6,014 nucleotides of DNA. It comes from an uncultured Eubacteriales bacterium (lineage in GTDB: Bacteria > Bacillota > Clostridia > Lachnospirales > Bianqueaceae). This document shows, one piece after another, positions 1-5,819 of this stretch. The position numbers were made by a program, and so were the translations under genes. The stretch covers positions 1 to 6,014 of the forward strand of contig CACZPA010000006.1 in assembly GCA_902782895.1 (NCBI GenBank), read 5' to 3'. The notes under the pieces are model-generated. The model worked only from the letters and a program-made list of their open reading frames with translations. It was not told the origin of the DNA and did no database searches. Within the stretch, counting starts at the first letter, position 1. Each line of letters starts with the position of its first letter.

Positions 1-469
1 GGATCTGCCGGAGCGCTTCCTCCCGCTGCGTCTCGTCCGCTGTCTGGAAACCGATCCGGCCCATGCCGGTATCGATCGCGATATCGATCGGCAGAACTGT
101 CCCCGCCTGTACCGCGGCATCTGAGAACTCACGTGCCATTTCCATGTCAAAAACAGCCGGGATCAGGCCCGCTTCGATCACACCTTGCATATCTTCCGGA
201 CATGTGTCCCCGAGAATATGGATCGGCTCGGTTACACCGGCCTCCCGCAGGTTCTGTCCCTCCCGCAGAAAAGCGACCGCGTACCGGTCGACTCCGCATT
301 CTCTTAAAACAGGGATCATTCTGTCCGCGCCATGTCCATAGGCGTCAGCTTTTACAACCGCGCAGAAAAGCGCTTCTCCGGGAATCCTCGCGCGGATCGC
401 CCGCGCGTTGCGGCGCAGTTTCGCAAGGTCGATCACCGCCGCTGTCCGTCCCGTTCTGATACTTTCCAT
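1..469 (-). CDS. alr: Alanine racemase, N-terminal part (cut by left edge)
   Basis: PLP-dependent enzyme that interconverts L- and D-alanine in the cytoplasm and supplies D-Ala for peptidoglycan. The visible 156 codons begin MESIRTGRTAAVID. They contain the family's cofactor motif CAVVKADAYGHG (about residues 36-47), in which K40 is the expected lysine forming the Schiff base with PLP. They also contain the barrel motif IDTGMGRIGF (about 132-141), in which R138 matches the conserved Arg near the active-site lysine. The frame is open to the window edge. Roughly the C-terminal 60 percent, including the catalytic Tyr of the beta domain, lies outside. The ATG at 469-467 is preceded by AGGAG (484-480) with a 10-base spacer, and the first residues align with usual Alr starts. 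It lies 57 bp downstream of nnr on the same strand with no terminator between, so an nnr-alr operon is likely. The motifs make the family call firm; whether it is the biosynthetic or a catabolic paralogue cannot be told, though the nnr neighbour favours the housekeeping copy. Confidence 0.95.
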   Translation of the reverse strand, partial: MESIRTGRTAAVIDLAKLRRNARAIRARIPGEALFCAVVKADAYGHGADRMIPVLRECGVDRYAVAFLREGQNLREAGVTEPIHILGDTCPEDMQGVIEAGLIPAVFDMEMAREFSDAAVQAGTVLPIDIAIDTGMGRIGFQTADETQREEALRQI

Positions 470-526
470 CTTCTGTATACTCCTGCTGTCTGTTTATTCT
501 GTCGTCGTATAACCAGCCGTCAAAAA

Positions 527-2236
527 TCACTTTACAAGCCGGTCCGGCCGCATATAGCGGACCAGATCAGAGGCCGTCAGCGCATAATAGCCAGTCCGCT
601 TCGCTGCTGCGTCCCCTGCTTTACCGTGTAGCCACACGCCTGCGCACGCAAGCTCAAAAAGCCTCTCCGCCGCGGATTTGCTGCCGGTTCCGTCCAGGCC
701 GCCGGAAGCCGCCTGTGCCAGAAGTCCGCCGATCGTGCCGGCCAGCACGTCTCCGGATCCGGCCGTTGACATGCCGTTGTTCCCGGTTCTGTTGACACAG
801 ATCCGTCCCTCCGGATCCGCGATAACGGTCGATGCGTTCTTCAACACCACGACCGCGTGAAAACGCTTCGCGAGCTCTGCCGCGTTTCCGGGCAGATCCT
901 GATACAGCTCCGCGACGGTTTTCCCCGAAAGACGGGCCGCTTCGCCCATATGCGGTGTGAAAATCAGCCGGACCGCATTGTCCGGACCGTTGTCCGGACC
1001 ATTTCCCGCATCCGACGCGAAGTTTTTCGCCACAGAGTCTACACGGCTCTCCTCCAGAATCGAAGGATCCGCCGCGATCAGATTCAGCGCGTCCGCGTCT
1101 ACAACCGTCGGAACCCGCATGGCAAGGACCTTTCGCAGCAAGGTCGCGTTCTTGCCAAGGCCCGGTCCGACGACTGCCGCACTGCATTCGGGCAGGCGAA
1201 GCTGCGTCAGATCATTGGCTCGCGCCTGTTGGTCCGCACAGTCTGCCGGATCTATGTACCGTGTCTGCACGGCCTCCGGCACCGCAAGCGTCATCGTCTG
1301 GCCTTCCTCTGCCGGAATCACAGCGTTCACAAGTCCCGCGCCTGCGCGATAGGCCGCCGAAGCCGCGAAAACAGCCGCGCCCATCATTCCGGGGCTCCCG
1401 GCCGCGACAAGCAGCTTCCCATATGTTCCTTTATGACTGTCTGCCGAACGGGCCGGCAGTATTCTTCGAATGTCTTTTTTGCTGTAGCAGCGCGTCCGCG
1501 CGGCGTCCGACACCGGATTCGGCTCTTCCTCTCCGATGTCCTCCAGATATACCTTGCCGGCATACGTCCGGCCCGGATACAGCAGCAGACCGGTCTTCCA
1601 GCGGCTGATCGTAACCGTCTCATCGGCCCGCACCGCTTCTCCGAGGATCTGTCCTGTCCCCGCGTGAATTCCGGACGGGATATCCACAGCGATCACACGG
1701 CGCCGCGCATCTGCGGCTTTCCAGGCATTGATCCACTGCACAGCCGCGAGCGCCTCTCCTGCAAGCGGCCTGTCGAGTCCTGTCCCGAACAACGCGTCCA
1801 CCACACAGGTATAGCGCGTTGATGCGGCTGACACAGCCGCAGGCTCAAGCCCCGCAGCTCCGGCAGAAACAGACGCGCCAGCCGCAGCAGGCGCTGCAGC
1901 ACCCGCAGTCTCACCCGGCAATCCCGCAAAAACGCCCTGGCCGCCCAGTCTGTCGTAATTCACCTTCGCGTCGCCCCGGATACGGCCCGGATCGCCGATC
2001 ACATAGACTTCCGCACGGCATCCGGCTTCCCGCAGCATCCGCGCGGCAGCGTATCCGTCCCCACCGTTATTTCCGGTGCCGCAGATAATCGCTGTCGCGG
2101 CGCATTCTCCCTGCAGAATCCTCTCGGCAACCGCTCGTGCCGCGCGTTCCATCAATTCCACTCCGGGGATACCGGCTACCTCGATAGCCCATTTGTCCAT
2201 CGCGCGCATCTCGGCGCCGTCATACAGTTTTCTCAT
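527..2236 (-). CDS. nnr: Bifunctional NAD(P)HX epimerase / ADP-dependent NAD(P)HX dehydratase
   Basis: Metabolite-repair enzyme. The N-terminal YjeF_N/NnrE domain epimerises hydrated NAD(P)H (R- to S-NADHX), and the C-terminal ribokinase-like NnrD domain dehydrates the S form using ADP. Numbering is from the upstream ATG at 2245. NnrE, about residues 5-245, shows GTGNNGGDG (56-64), VVDALFGTGLDRPL (148-161) and DIPSGI (188-193). NnrD, about 255-570, shows HKGTYGKLLVAAG (271-283), VVGPGLG (358-364), VVDADALNLI (381-390), TPHMGE (430-435) and AGSGDVLAG (495-503), with D499 the probable catalytic base. At about 570 residues it is longer than usual bifunctional Nnr proteins (near 500). Much of the excess is an Ala/Gly-rich stretch (111-142) and a loop with GPDNGPDN (416-423). 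I prefer the start at 2236 (MRKLYDGAEM) because GAGGA sits 9 bases before it; the ATG at 2245 follows that GAGGA with no spacer. The gene leads into alr. No signal peptide or membrane segment is seen. Confidence 0.95.
   Translation of the reverse strand: MRKLYDGAEMRAMDKWAIEVAGIPGVELMERAARAVAERILQGECAATAIICGTGNNGGDGYAAARMLREAGCRAEVYVIGDPGRIRGDAKVNYDRLGGQGVFAGLPGETAGAAAPAAAGASVSAGAAGLEPAAVSAASTRYTCVVDALFGTGLDRPLAGEALAAVQWINAWKAADARRRVIAVDIPSGIHAGTGQILGEAVRADETVTISRWKTGLLLYPGRTYAGKVYLEDIGEEEPNPVSDAARTRCYSKKDIRRILPARSADSHKGTYGKLLVAAGSPGMMGAAVFAASAAYRAGAGLVNAVIPAEEGQTMTLAVPEAVQTRYIDPADCADQQARANDLTQLRLPECSAAVVGPGLGKNATLLRKVLAMRVPTVVDADALNLIAADPSILEESRVDSVAKNFASDAGNGPDNGPDNAVRLIFTPHMGEAARLSGKTVAELYQDLPGNAAELAKRFHAVVVLKNASTVIADPEGRICVNRTGNNGMSTAGSGDVLAGTIGGLLAQAASGGLDGTGSKSAAERLFELACAGVWLHGKAGDAAAKRTGYYALTASDLVRYMRPDRLVK
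979..1002 (-). repeat. 12-bp tandem duplication inside nnr
   Basis: Two adjacent 12-base units, TTGTCCGGACCG and TTGTCCGGACCA, match at 11 of 12 positions. They encode the repeat Gly-Pro-Asp-Asn twice in Nnr (residues 416-423), in a loop just before the TPHMGE motif of the dehydratase domain. The in-frame length suggests a replication-slippage duplication tolerated in a surface loop. Confidence 0.8.
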
Positions 2237-2245
2237 CGGTTCCAT

Positions 2246-2250
2246 TCCTC
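2246..2250 (-). promoter_or_regulatory. Ribosome binding site deciding the nnr start
   Basis: The minus strand reads GAGGA here. It directly abuts the upstream ATG (2245-2243), leaving no spacer, but is 9 bases from the in-frame ATG at 2236-2234. Normal Shine-Dalgarno spacing therefore favours 2236 as the start of Nnr, giving a protein three residues shorter. Confidence 0.6.
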
Positions 2251-2279
2251 ATCTTAATCAGCCGCAACGGTTCTGTCAA
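2251..2279 (-). promoter_or_regulatory. Candidate sigma-A promoter for nnr-alr
   Basis: On the minus strand a perfect TTGACA (2279-2274) is followed by a 17-base spacer and TAAGAT (2256-2251), which matches TATAAT at four of six positions. Transcription would begin near 2243-2245, on or next to the upstream nnr ATG. That would leave an almost leaderless message lacking the GAGGA site. The boxes are seen in the sequence; promoter activity is inferred. An additional start further upstream is possible. Confidence 0.45.
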
Positions 2280-2303
2280 TCGGCATATGTTACAAACTTA
2301 TTT

Positions 2304-2363
2304 TCACGTGTTCACACAAAATCCATATTTTCCCATTATTATAATAGATGAAAACTTTTTCAT
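2304..2363 (-). CDS. Possible 19-residue small ORF upstream of nnr
   Basis: A short frame, ATG at 2363-2361 and TGA at 2306-2304, encodes MKKFSSIIIMGKYGFCVNT. A strong GGAGG (2374-2370) lies 6 bases ahead of the ATG, close to ideal spacing and better placed than the site of nnr itself. The Lys-Lys start followed by an Ile-rich run is mildly membrane-peptide-like, but the length is too short to assign a role. The first 16 bases form an inverted repeat (7-base arms ATGAAAA and TTTTCAT) that could mask the start codon. A TATAAT (2380-2375) directly abuts the GGAGG and lacks a good -35. It may be a leader peptide, a small protein, or chance in AT-rich DNA. I recognise no homologue. Confidence 0.3.
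   Translation of the reverse strand: MKKFSSIIIMGKYGFCVNT
2348..2363. repeat. AT-rich inverted repeat over the small-ORF start
   Basis: Arms ATGAAAA (2348-2354) and TTTTCAT (2357-2363) are perfect inverted copies around a 2-base centre. As RNA the usable hairpin is about 6 A-U-rich pairs with a 4-base loop, so it is weak. It could equally be a dyad protein site. It covers the ATG of the candidate 19-residue ORF. Confidence 0.35.
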
Positions 2364-2387
2364 GTTTTACCTCCATTATATATGAAG

Positions 2388-2418
2388 AAGGCGCTGTATG
2401 CCAGGCAGCGCCTTTTTT
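2388..2418 (+). terminator. Intrinsic terminator, plus-strand orientation
   Basis: A perfect 9-bp stem, AAGGCGCTG (2388-2396) with CAGCGCCTT (2406-2414), has a 9-base loop and runs straight into six T residues (2413-2418). This is a textbook rho-independent terminator for rightward transcription, yet no plus-strand gene is visible ahead of it. Read leftward, the stem is followed by only TTCTTCAT, so it may also work weakly on the minus strand as a bidirectional insulator between the epimerase gene and nnr. Confidence 0.65.
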
Positions 2419-2473
2419 GTGCGGCAGCATTGCCGTCAGCGGTCATCCGATTCAAATTTGTGTGAAAACAGAG

Positions 2474-2499
2474 ATCGGGCAGGGATCAGCCTGCCCGAT
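2474..2499 (-). terminator. Probable terminator of the sugar epimerase gene
   Basis: A perfect 10-bp inverted repeat, ATCGGGCAGG (2474-2483) and CCTGCCCGAT (2490-2499), has a 6-base loop. It begins 34 bases past the stop codon of the epimerase gene. On the minus strand the stem is followed by CTCTGTTTTC, a broken T-tract, so termination is likely but not textbook. Its position makes it the natural end of the sugar-utilisation transcript, separating it from nnr. Confidence 0.6.
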
Positions 2500-2533
2500 T
2501 ATCTTCTTATACTGTTACAGAGGCAAAACCGGA

Positions 2534-3319
2534 TTATTCAGCCTCGCAGCCCCACTTCTTCAGGAAATCAAGGCTTCTCTTCAGGCAGTCAAACGGATCC
2601 TCGCCGTTACAGGTATCGAGCTCGACCAGCGCGTACTCAACGCCGCTCTCGATAGCCGCGGTCAGCAGAGAATCATAGTTCATGTTGCCTTCGCCGATCG
2701 GCATAATCATCTGTCCCGGACGCATTTCCTTGGTGAAACGATCCATAACCATGCCGAATCCCATGTCCTTCATATGGATGATGGGAGAACGGCCCTTCAG
2801 CTTGCGGATCCAGGCTGCCGGATCAGCGCCGCCGGACTGTACCCAGAAGCAGTCGAGCGTAATGCCCATCTCTTCCGGAGTGAAGCGTTCCAGAATGTGG
2901 TCCATGATCAGCTTGCCATCGATCTTGCTGAACTCACGGTTGTGGTTATGATACATGAAAAGCTTGCCATGCTCCTTGAAAACCTCGGTGGTATGACGAT
3001 AAGCTTCCTCGAAAGCATCGATGCCCTTGCCGGCCAGATCATAGGAACCAAGTCCGATGTACTTGCAGCCCAGGATGTCATGCTCCTTGACAACAGCTTC
3101 CGGATCGTCCGTCAGTGCGGGTCCGCGATAATGGGTCAGAACGCAGGTAAGGCCGTTCTTGTCCAGCTGCTCTCTCATCCACTCGGGATCAAACGGGCAT
3201 CCGCCGGAGAGCTGGATGTACTTATAACCCATATCTGCAACTTTCTTCAGGGACTCTTCTACAGAAGGAAGATCCTGCATGAATTCACGTACTGTGTAGA
3301 GCTGTGCACCAACTTTCAT
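2534..3319 (-). CDS. Sugar phosphate isomerase/epimerase-like TIM-barrel protein
   Basis: A 261-residue cytoplasmic protein of the xylose isomerase-like / AP endonuclease 2 barrel superfamily, which uses a divalent metal to isomerise or epimerise sugars and keto-sugars. Supporting pieces, in order: VGAQLYTVRE at the first strand (3-12), GYKYIQLSGG (31-40), MYHNHNREF (122-130), GITLDCFWV (152-160), PIIHMKDM (179-186), PIGEGNMNYD (207-216) and YALVELD (229-235). By family comparison D156, H182 and E233 are probable metal ligands, and E129 in the YHNHxxEF motif may be the fourth. D156 and H182 are 26 residues apart, as I recall for characterised epimerases of this fold. The start is supported by GGAAAGGGG (3337-3329) 9 bases upstream. 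It lies downstream of a GH2 hydrolase but has its own promoter, which suggests a linked but separately tunable role in sugar breakdown. The exact substrate is unknown; an inosose dehydratase-like or 3-keto-sugar activity is also possible. At 261 residues it is slightly short for the family, and no key region appears missing. Confidence 0.85.
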   Translation of the reverse strand: MKVGAQLYTVREFMQDLPSVEESLKKVADMGYKYIQLSGGCPFDPEWMREQLDKNGLTCVLTHYRGPALTDDPEAVVKEHDILGCKYIGLGSYDLAGKGIDAFEEAYRHTTEVFKEHGKLFMYHNHNREFSKIDGKLIMDHILERFTPEEMGITLDCFWVQSGGADPAAWIRKLKGRSPIIHMKDMGFGMVMDRFTKEMRPGQMIMPIGEGNMNYDSLLTAAIESGVEYALVELDTCNGEDPFDCLKRSLDFLKKWGCEAE

Positions 3320-3348
3320 TTTGAAAAACCCCTTTCCGTTTTTTCTTT

Positions 3349-3377
3349 ATTATAACATATCTTATCAATTCTGACAG
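3349..3377 (-). promoter_or_regulatory. Extended -10 promoter for the sugar epimerase gene
   Basis: The minus strand shows CTGTCA (3377-3372, four of six matches to TTGACA), a 17-base spacer, and TATAAT (3354-3349) preceded by TGT, giving the extended -10 form TGnTATAAT. The predicted start near 3342 gives a leader of about 23 bases that includes the GGAAAGGGG ribosome binding site. An independent promoter here means the gene need not rely on read-through from the GH2 gene. Confidence 0.65.
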
Positions 3378-3437
3378 CAATTATTTAAATATTTTCGATC
3401 CGTTTGGCTCTTTCCTGATCGGATCCCTCGCCGCTCC

Positions 3438-5702
3438 TTAATCCTCAAACTCCGGACGGTCGATCTGCGTCAGCTTGCGGTTAAGCTCTTTGATAAACTC
3501 TTCCGTATGCTTCACCGGAGAGCGGTCAAAGCAGCGGACAAGCGCGGTGCCGGACTTCTGATAACGCTCCGTCGTCAGCTCCGGAACCTCCTGCTGCAGG
3601 AGCGCCCAGGCTTCCGGAACCGTGTACAGATTGCGCATCTCATCGAGGATCGACAGCTTGCCCTCCGGGAAAAGCTCCTCGGACTTGGAAGCGCCTGTCA
3701 CCCAGTCACGCACCTGGATGCCGGGGTTCGGATTCACGTAGATGTAGCTCTTTTCGGGCTCGTCTTTGCGCTCGATCTTCATGGAATCGGTCAACGAACC
3801 AGCCTGTGCCGTAATTACATTGATGCCTTTCTGCAGCGGCACATTCTCAAAGTTGAAGACGTACTGTCCCTTCTGCGTTCCGAACGGCACACCGTTCACG
3901 AAAAGCGTCACGCTGTCCTGATTGCTGTACGCTTTGACGCGGATCTGCTCTTCCGTCCGGACCGCGAAACGGCTCTCGCACAGATGTACAAACGACTCGT
4001 CCGACCAGTTGGCTTTGTAATAATAGAACGCGTCCTTGCGGGTCTTGCGGTCGAAAGTCACCAGGCCCTTGCGGTTCTGCCCGAGCAGCGGCTCGAAGCT
4101 TCTATGCGGGCTGGAGAAATCAAACATGTTCCAGATAAAGCTTCCCCAGATCCACTCATGTGCCGTGATCGACGGATATGTCGCTTCGTGGAACGTCGTC
4201 TGATACTCTTCGGAATAGTCCTCCCGCTTCGGATTAGCCTGATGCAGCGTTGTCCGGCAGTCCACGCCATACTCGCTGATTCCGATCGGAACCTGCGGGT
4301 TCACGGTATGGAATCTGTCGAAGAAATGCTCCAGCTGTCCCAGTTCGCCGTAGTACCAGCCATAGTACAGATTGTACGCCTGCATATCGGTGATCCGGTT
4401 CAGCGGGCTGTGGTGACGGACCGTGTATTCATTGGAAGAAGCCGTGATCGCGTCGGGCTTGAGCTCTTTTACGACATTATGCAGCTTTTCGATTCTGTCC
4501 CGCATGCCGATCGTCTCGCCCATGATGGCGACCTCGTTCTGCACGCCCCAGAAAACGATCGACGGGTGATGACGGTACTGTGTCAGCAGCTCGTGCATCT
4601 GATACTCCGCGTTGCGCATGATGCCTTCATTACCGTCCGGCATAGACAGCATGGGGATCTCCGCCCACACGAGCAGTCCCATACGGTCGCAGATATCATA
4701 CGTATACTGATTGTGCGGATAATGGCTCAGACGAACCGCGTTCGCGCCGATCTCGCGGATAATCGCGAAATCCTCATCCAGCTGCTCATTGGTCTCGGCG
4801 GGGCCGCAGCCTTCGCGGTCCTGATGTCTCGCGACGCCGTTGATCCGGACGTGCTTCCCGTTCAGGAAAAATCCATGATCCGCGGTCATCTCCGCCTTGC
4901 GGAAACCGATCTGCATTGTGCAGACATCCTGCACCTCGCCTCCGGTCACAAGCTCCGCCCGAATCGTGTACAGATAGGGGTTCGCCAGTCCGTCCCAAAG
5001 GGTCGGATCTGCCACATGCAGCTCCAGCTCGCGGCTTTCAGTCTCGCATTCCGCAACAACCGCTCCTGTCGCGTCGTATACTTTGCAGCGAACACTGTCC
5101 CCTCCGACCGTCTTGGCCTCAGCCTTGACCGTACCGTCCGCGAAAGTGTCGATGACGAGGCCCTCCGTCCCGTACCAGCAGATGTCAAAATGATCCTTGG
5201 GCAGGCAGATCAGCTCGGTCTCGCGGTAAATGCCGCCATACTTGGCAAAATCGCCGCTCATCGGGCAGATATCGTTATAGATCGTATTGTCCGCGAAAAC
5301 GGTCAGCGTATTTTCGCCGTCCCTGGCCGCCGGTGTTAGATCGACGCGGAAACGTGTGTGTCCGCCGCGGTGCTCTCCGAGCAGCACGCCGTTCAGGAAT
5401 ACCTTGCACAGCCCGAAAACTCCGCCAAACGACGCGAAATACTGCCTGTCTTCGCCCGGATGATCGAGTGTTATGGTCTTCTCATACAGCCTTGGCAGTG
5501 CCTGCGTAGGATCTTCTTTATCCCAGATATAAGGCAGGTCCACGTCGATCCAGTCCGTCGTAGCTGCCGGTACATGGTCCAGCCCTTCCCAGATCGATGA
5601 AGGTGTCTGCGGCATCCACGGATTTCTGTCGATCACCGCTCCTTCCGGATAATCACAGGCCGCGAATTTCCAGCCTTTACGGATGTCTTGTGTTACTCTC
5701 AT
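3438..5702 (-). CDS. Glycoside hydrolase family 2 enzyme (beta-galactosidase / beta-glucuronidase type)
   Basis: A 754-residue retaining exo-beta-glycosidase without a signal peptide, so it should act on imported glycosides in the cytoplasm. The sugar-binding jelly roll (about 1-170) contains KVFLNGVLLGEHRGG (100-114) and YGGIYRETEL (155-164). An Ig-like domain (about 175-270) ends with the LWDGLANPYLY element (235-245). The TIM barrel (about 275-565) contains NGVARHQDREG (288-298), NAVRLSHYPH (321-330) and WGVQNE (385-390), in which E390 is the acid/base. It also contains NLYYGWYYG (444-452) and IGISEYGVD (473-481), in which E477 is the nucleophile. After the barrel come a small beta-sandwich-like piece with AYSNQDSVTLFVNG (591-604), similar to modules common in GH2 enzymes, and a charged, probably helical tail (about 655-754) that I do not recognise. 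AGGAGG (5716-5711) sits 8 bases before the ATG. Overall form favours beta-galactosidase, but NRK (543-545) satisfies the N-x-K motif linked to uronide recognition, so the substrate is left open. Confidence 0.93.
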   Translation of the reverse strand: MRVTQDIRKGWKFAACDYPEGAVIDRNPWMPQTPSSIWEGLDHVPAATTDWIDVDLPYIWDKEDPTQALPRLYEKTITLDHPGEDRQYFASFGGVFGLCKVFLNGVLLGEHRGGHTRFRVDLTPAARDGENTLTVFADNTIYNDICPMSGDFAKYGGIYRETELICLPKDHFDICWYGTEGLVIDTFADGTVKAEAKTVGGDSVRCKVYDATGAVVAECETESRELELHVADPTLWDGLANPYLYTIRAELVTGGEVQDVCTMQIGFRKAEMTADHGFFLNGKHVRINGVARHQDREGCGPAETNEQLDEDFAIIREIGANAVRLSHYPHNQYTYDICDRMGLLVWAEIPMLSMPDGNEGIMRNAEYQMHELLTQYRHHPSIVFWGVQNEVAIMGETIGMRDRIEKLHNVVKELKPDAITASSNEYTVRHHSPLNRITDMQAYNLYYGWYYGELGQLEHFFDRFHTVNPQVPIGISEYGVDCRTTLHQANPKREDYSEEYQTTFHEATYPSITAHEWIWGSFIWNMFDFSSPHRSFEPLLGQNRKGLVTFDRKTRKDAFYYYKANWSDESFVHLCESRFAVRTEEQIRVKAYSNQDSVTLFVNGVPFGTQKGQYVFNFENVPLQKGINVITAQAGSLTDSMKIERKDEPEKSYIYVNPNPGIQVRDWVTGASKSEELFPEGKLSILDEMRNLYTVPEAWALLQQEVPELTTERYQKSGTALVRCFDRSPVKHTEEFIKELNRKLTQIDRPEFED

Positions 5703-5760
5703 AAGTTGTTCCTCCTGATGTAAAAACGGTCATGAATTGTCAGCATCACATGTTTTATTC

Positions 5761-5789
5761 ATTATAACATCTACGGAAGATAAATGCAA
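5761..5789 (-). promoter_or_regulatory. Extended -10 promoter for the GH2 gene
   Basis: On the minus strand TGT precedes a perfect TATAAT (5766-5761), giving TGnTATAAT. A TTGCAT (5789-5784, three of six matches to TTGACA) lies 17 bases upstream. The predicted start near 5754 gives a leader of about 50 bases ending in AGGAGG. The -10 overlaps an imperfect dyad (ATGTT, 11 bases, AACAT; 5770-5750) that might be an operator, but the arms are only 5 bases long. Confidence 0.6.
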
Positions 5790-5819
5790 TTCATTTCGCT
5801 CCTGTGTCAATAATTACGG

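Noticed and set aside
70..91. Palindrome-rich GATCGCGATATCGATC stretch
   Set aside because: It falls in the alr codons for IDIAIDT, in which repeated Asp-Ile codons generate GATC/ATCGAT strings. There is no independent sign of an operator or origin.
857..1822. Plus-strand open frame of about 320 codons
   Set aside because: It is antisense to nnr, Arg-rich, lacks a good ribosome binding site and has no family motif.
2338..2343. Minus-strand TATAAT upstream of nnr
   Set aside because: No acceptable -35 lies at 16-18 bases, and the box falls inside an AT-rich run with several overlapping matches on both strands.
2348..3355. Plus-strand open frame of about 335 codons spanning the intergenic gap and the epimerase gene
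   Set aside because: It has no credible ribosome binding site, runs through the strong plus-strand terminator at 2388-2418, and most of it is antisense to the epimerase gene.
3397..3425. Inverted repeat GATCCG/CGGATC between the GH2 and epimerase genes
   Set aside because: The stem is only 6 bp with a 17-base loop and no T-tract, too weak to call a terminator.
3507..5339. A long plus-strand open frame of about 610 codons
   Set aside because: It is entirely antisense to the GH2 gene, whose catalytic motifs are intact. Its translation is rich in Arg, His and Leu and shows no recognisable motif, as expected for a mirror frame of a GC-rich gene.
5771..5794. Seven-codon frame (MNCIYLP) behind AGGAG, upstream of the GH2 gene
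   Set aside because: The ribosome binding site spacing is only 4 bases, and the frame lies upstream of the predicted transcription start, overlapping the promoter -35 region. Most likely chance.
5805..5810. Perfect minus-strand TTGACA just after the unidentified gene
   Set aside because: No -10-like hexamer occurs 16-18 bases downstream, so it is not called as a promoter on its own.
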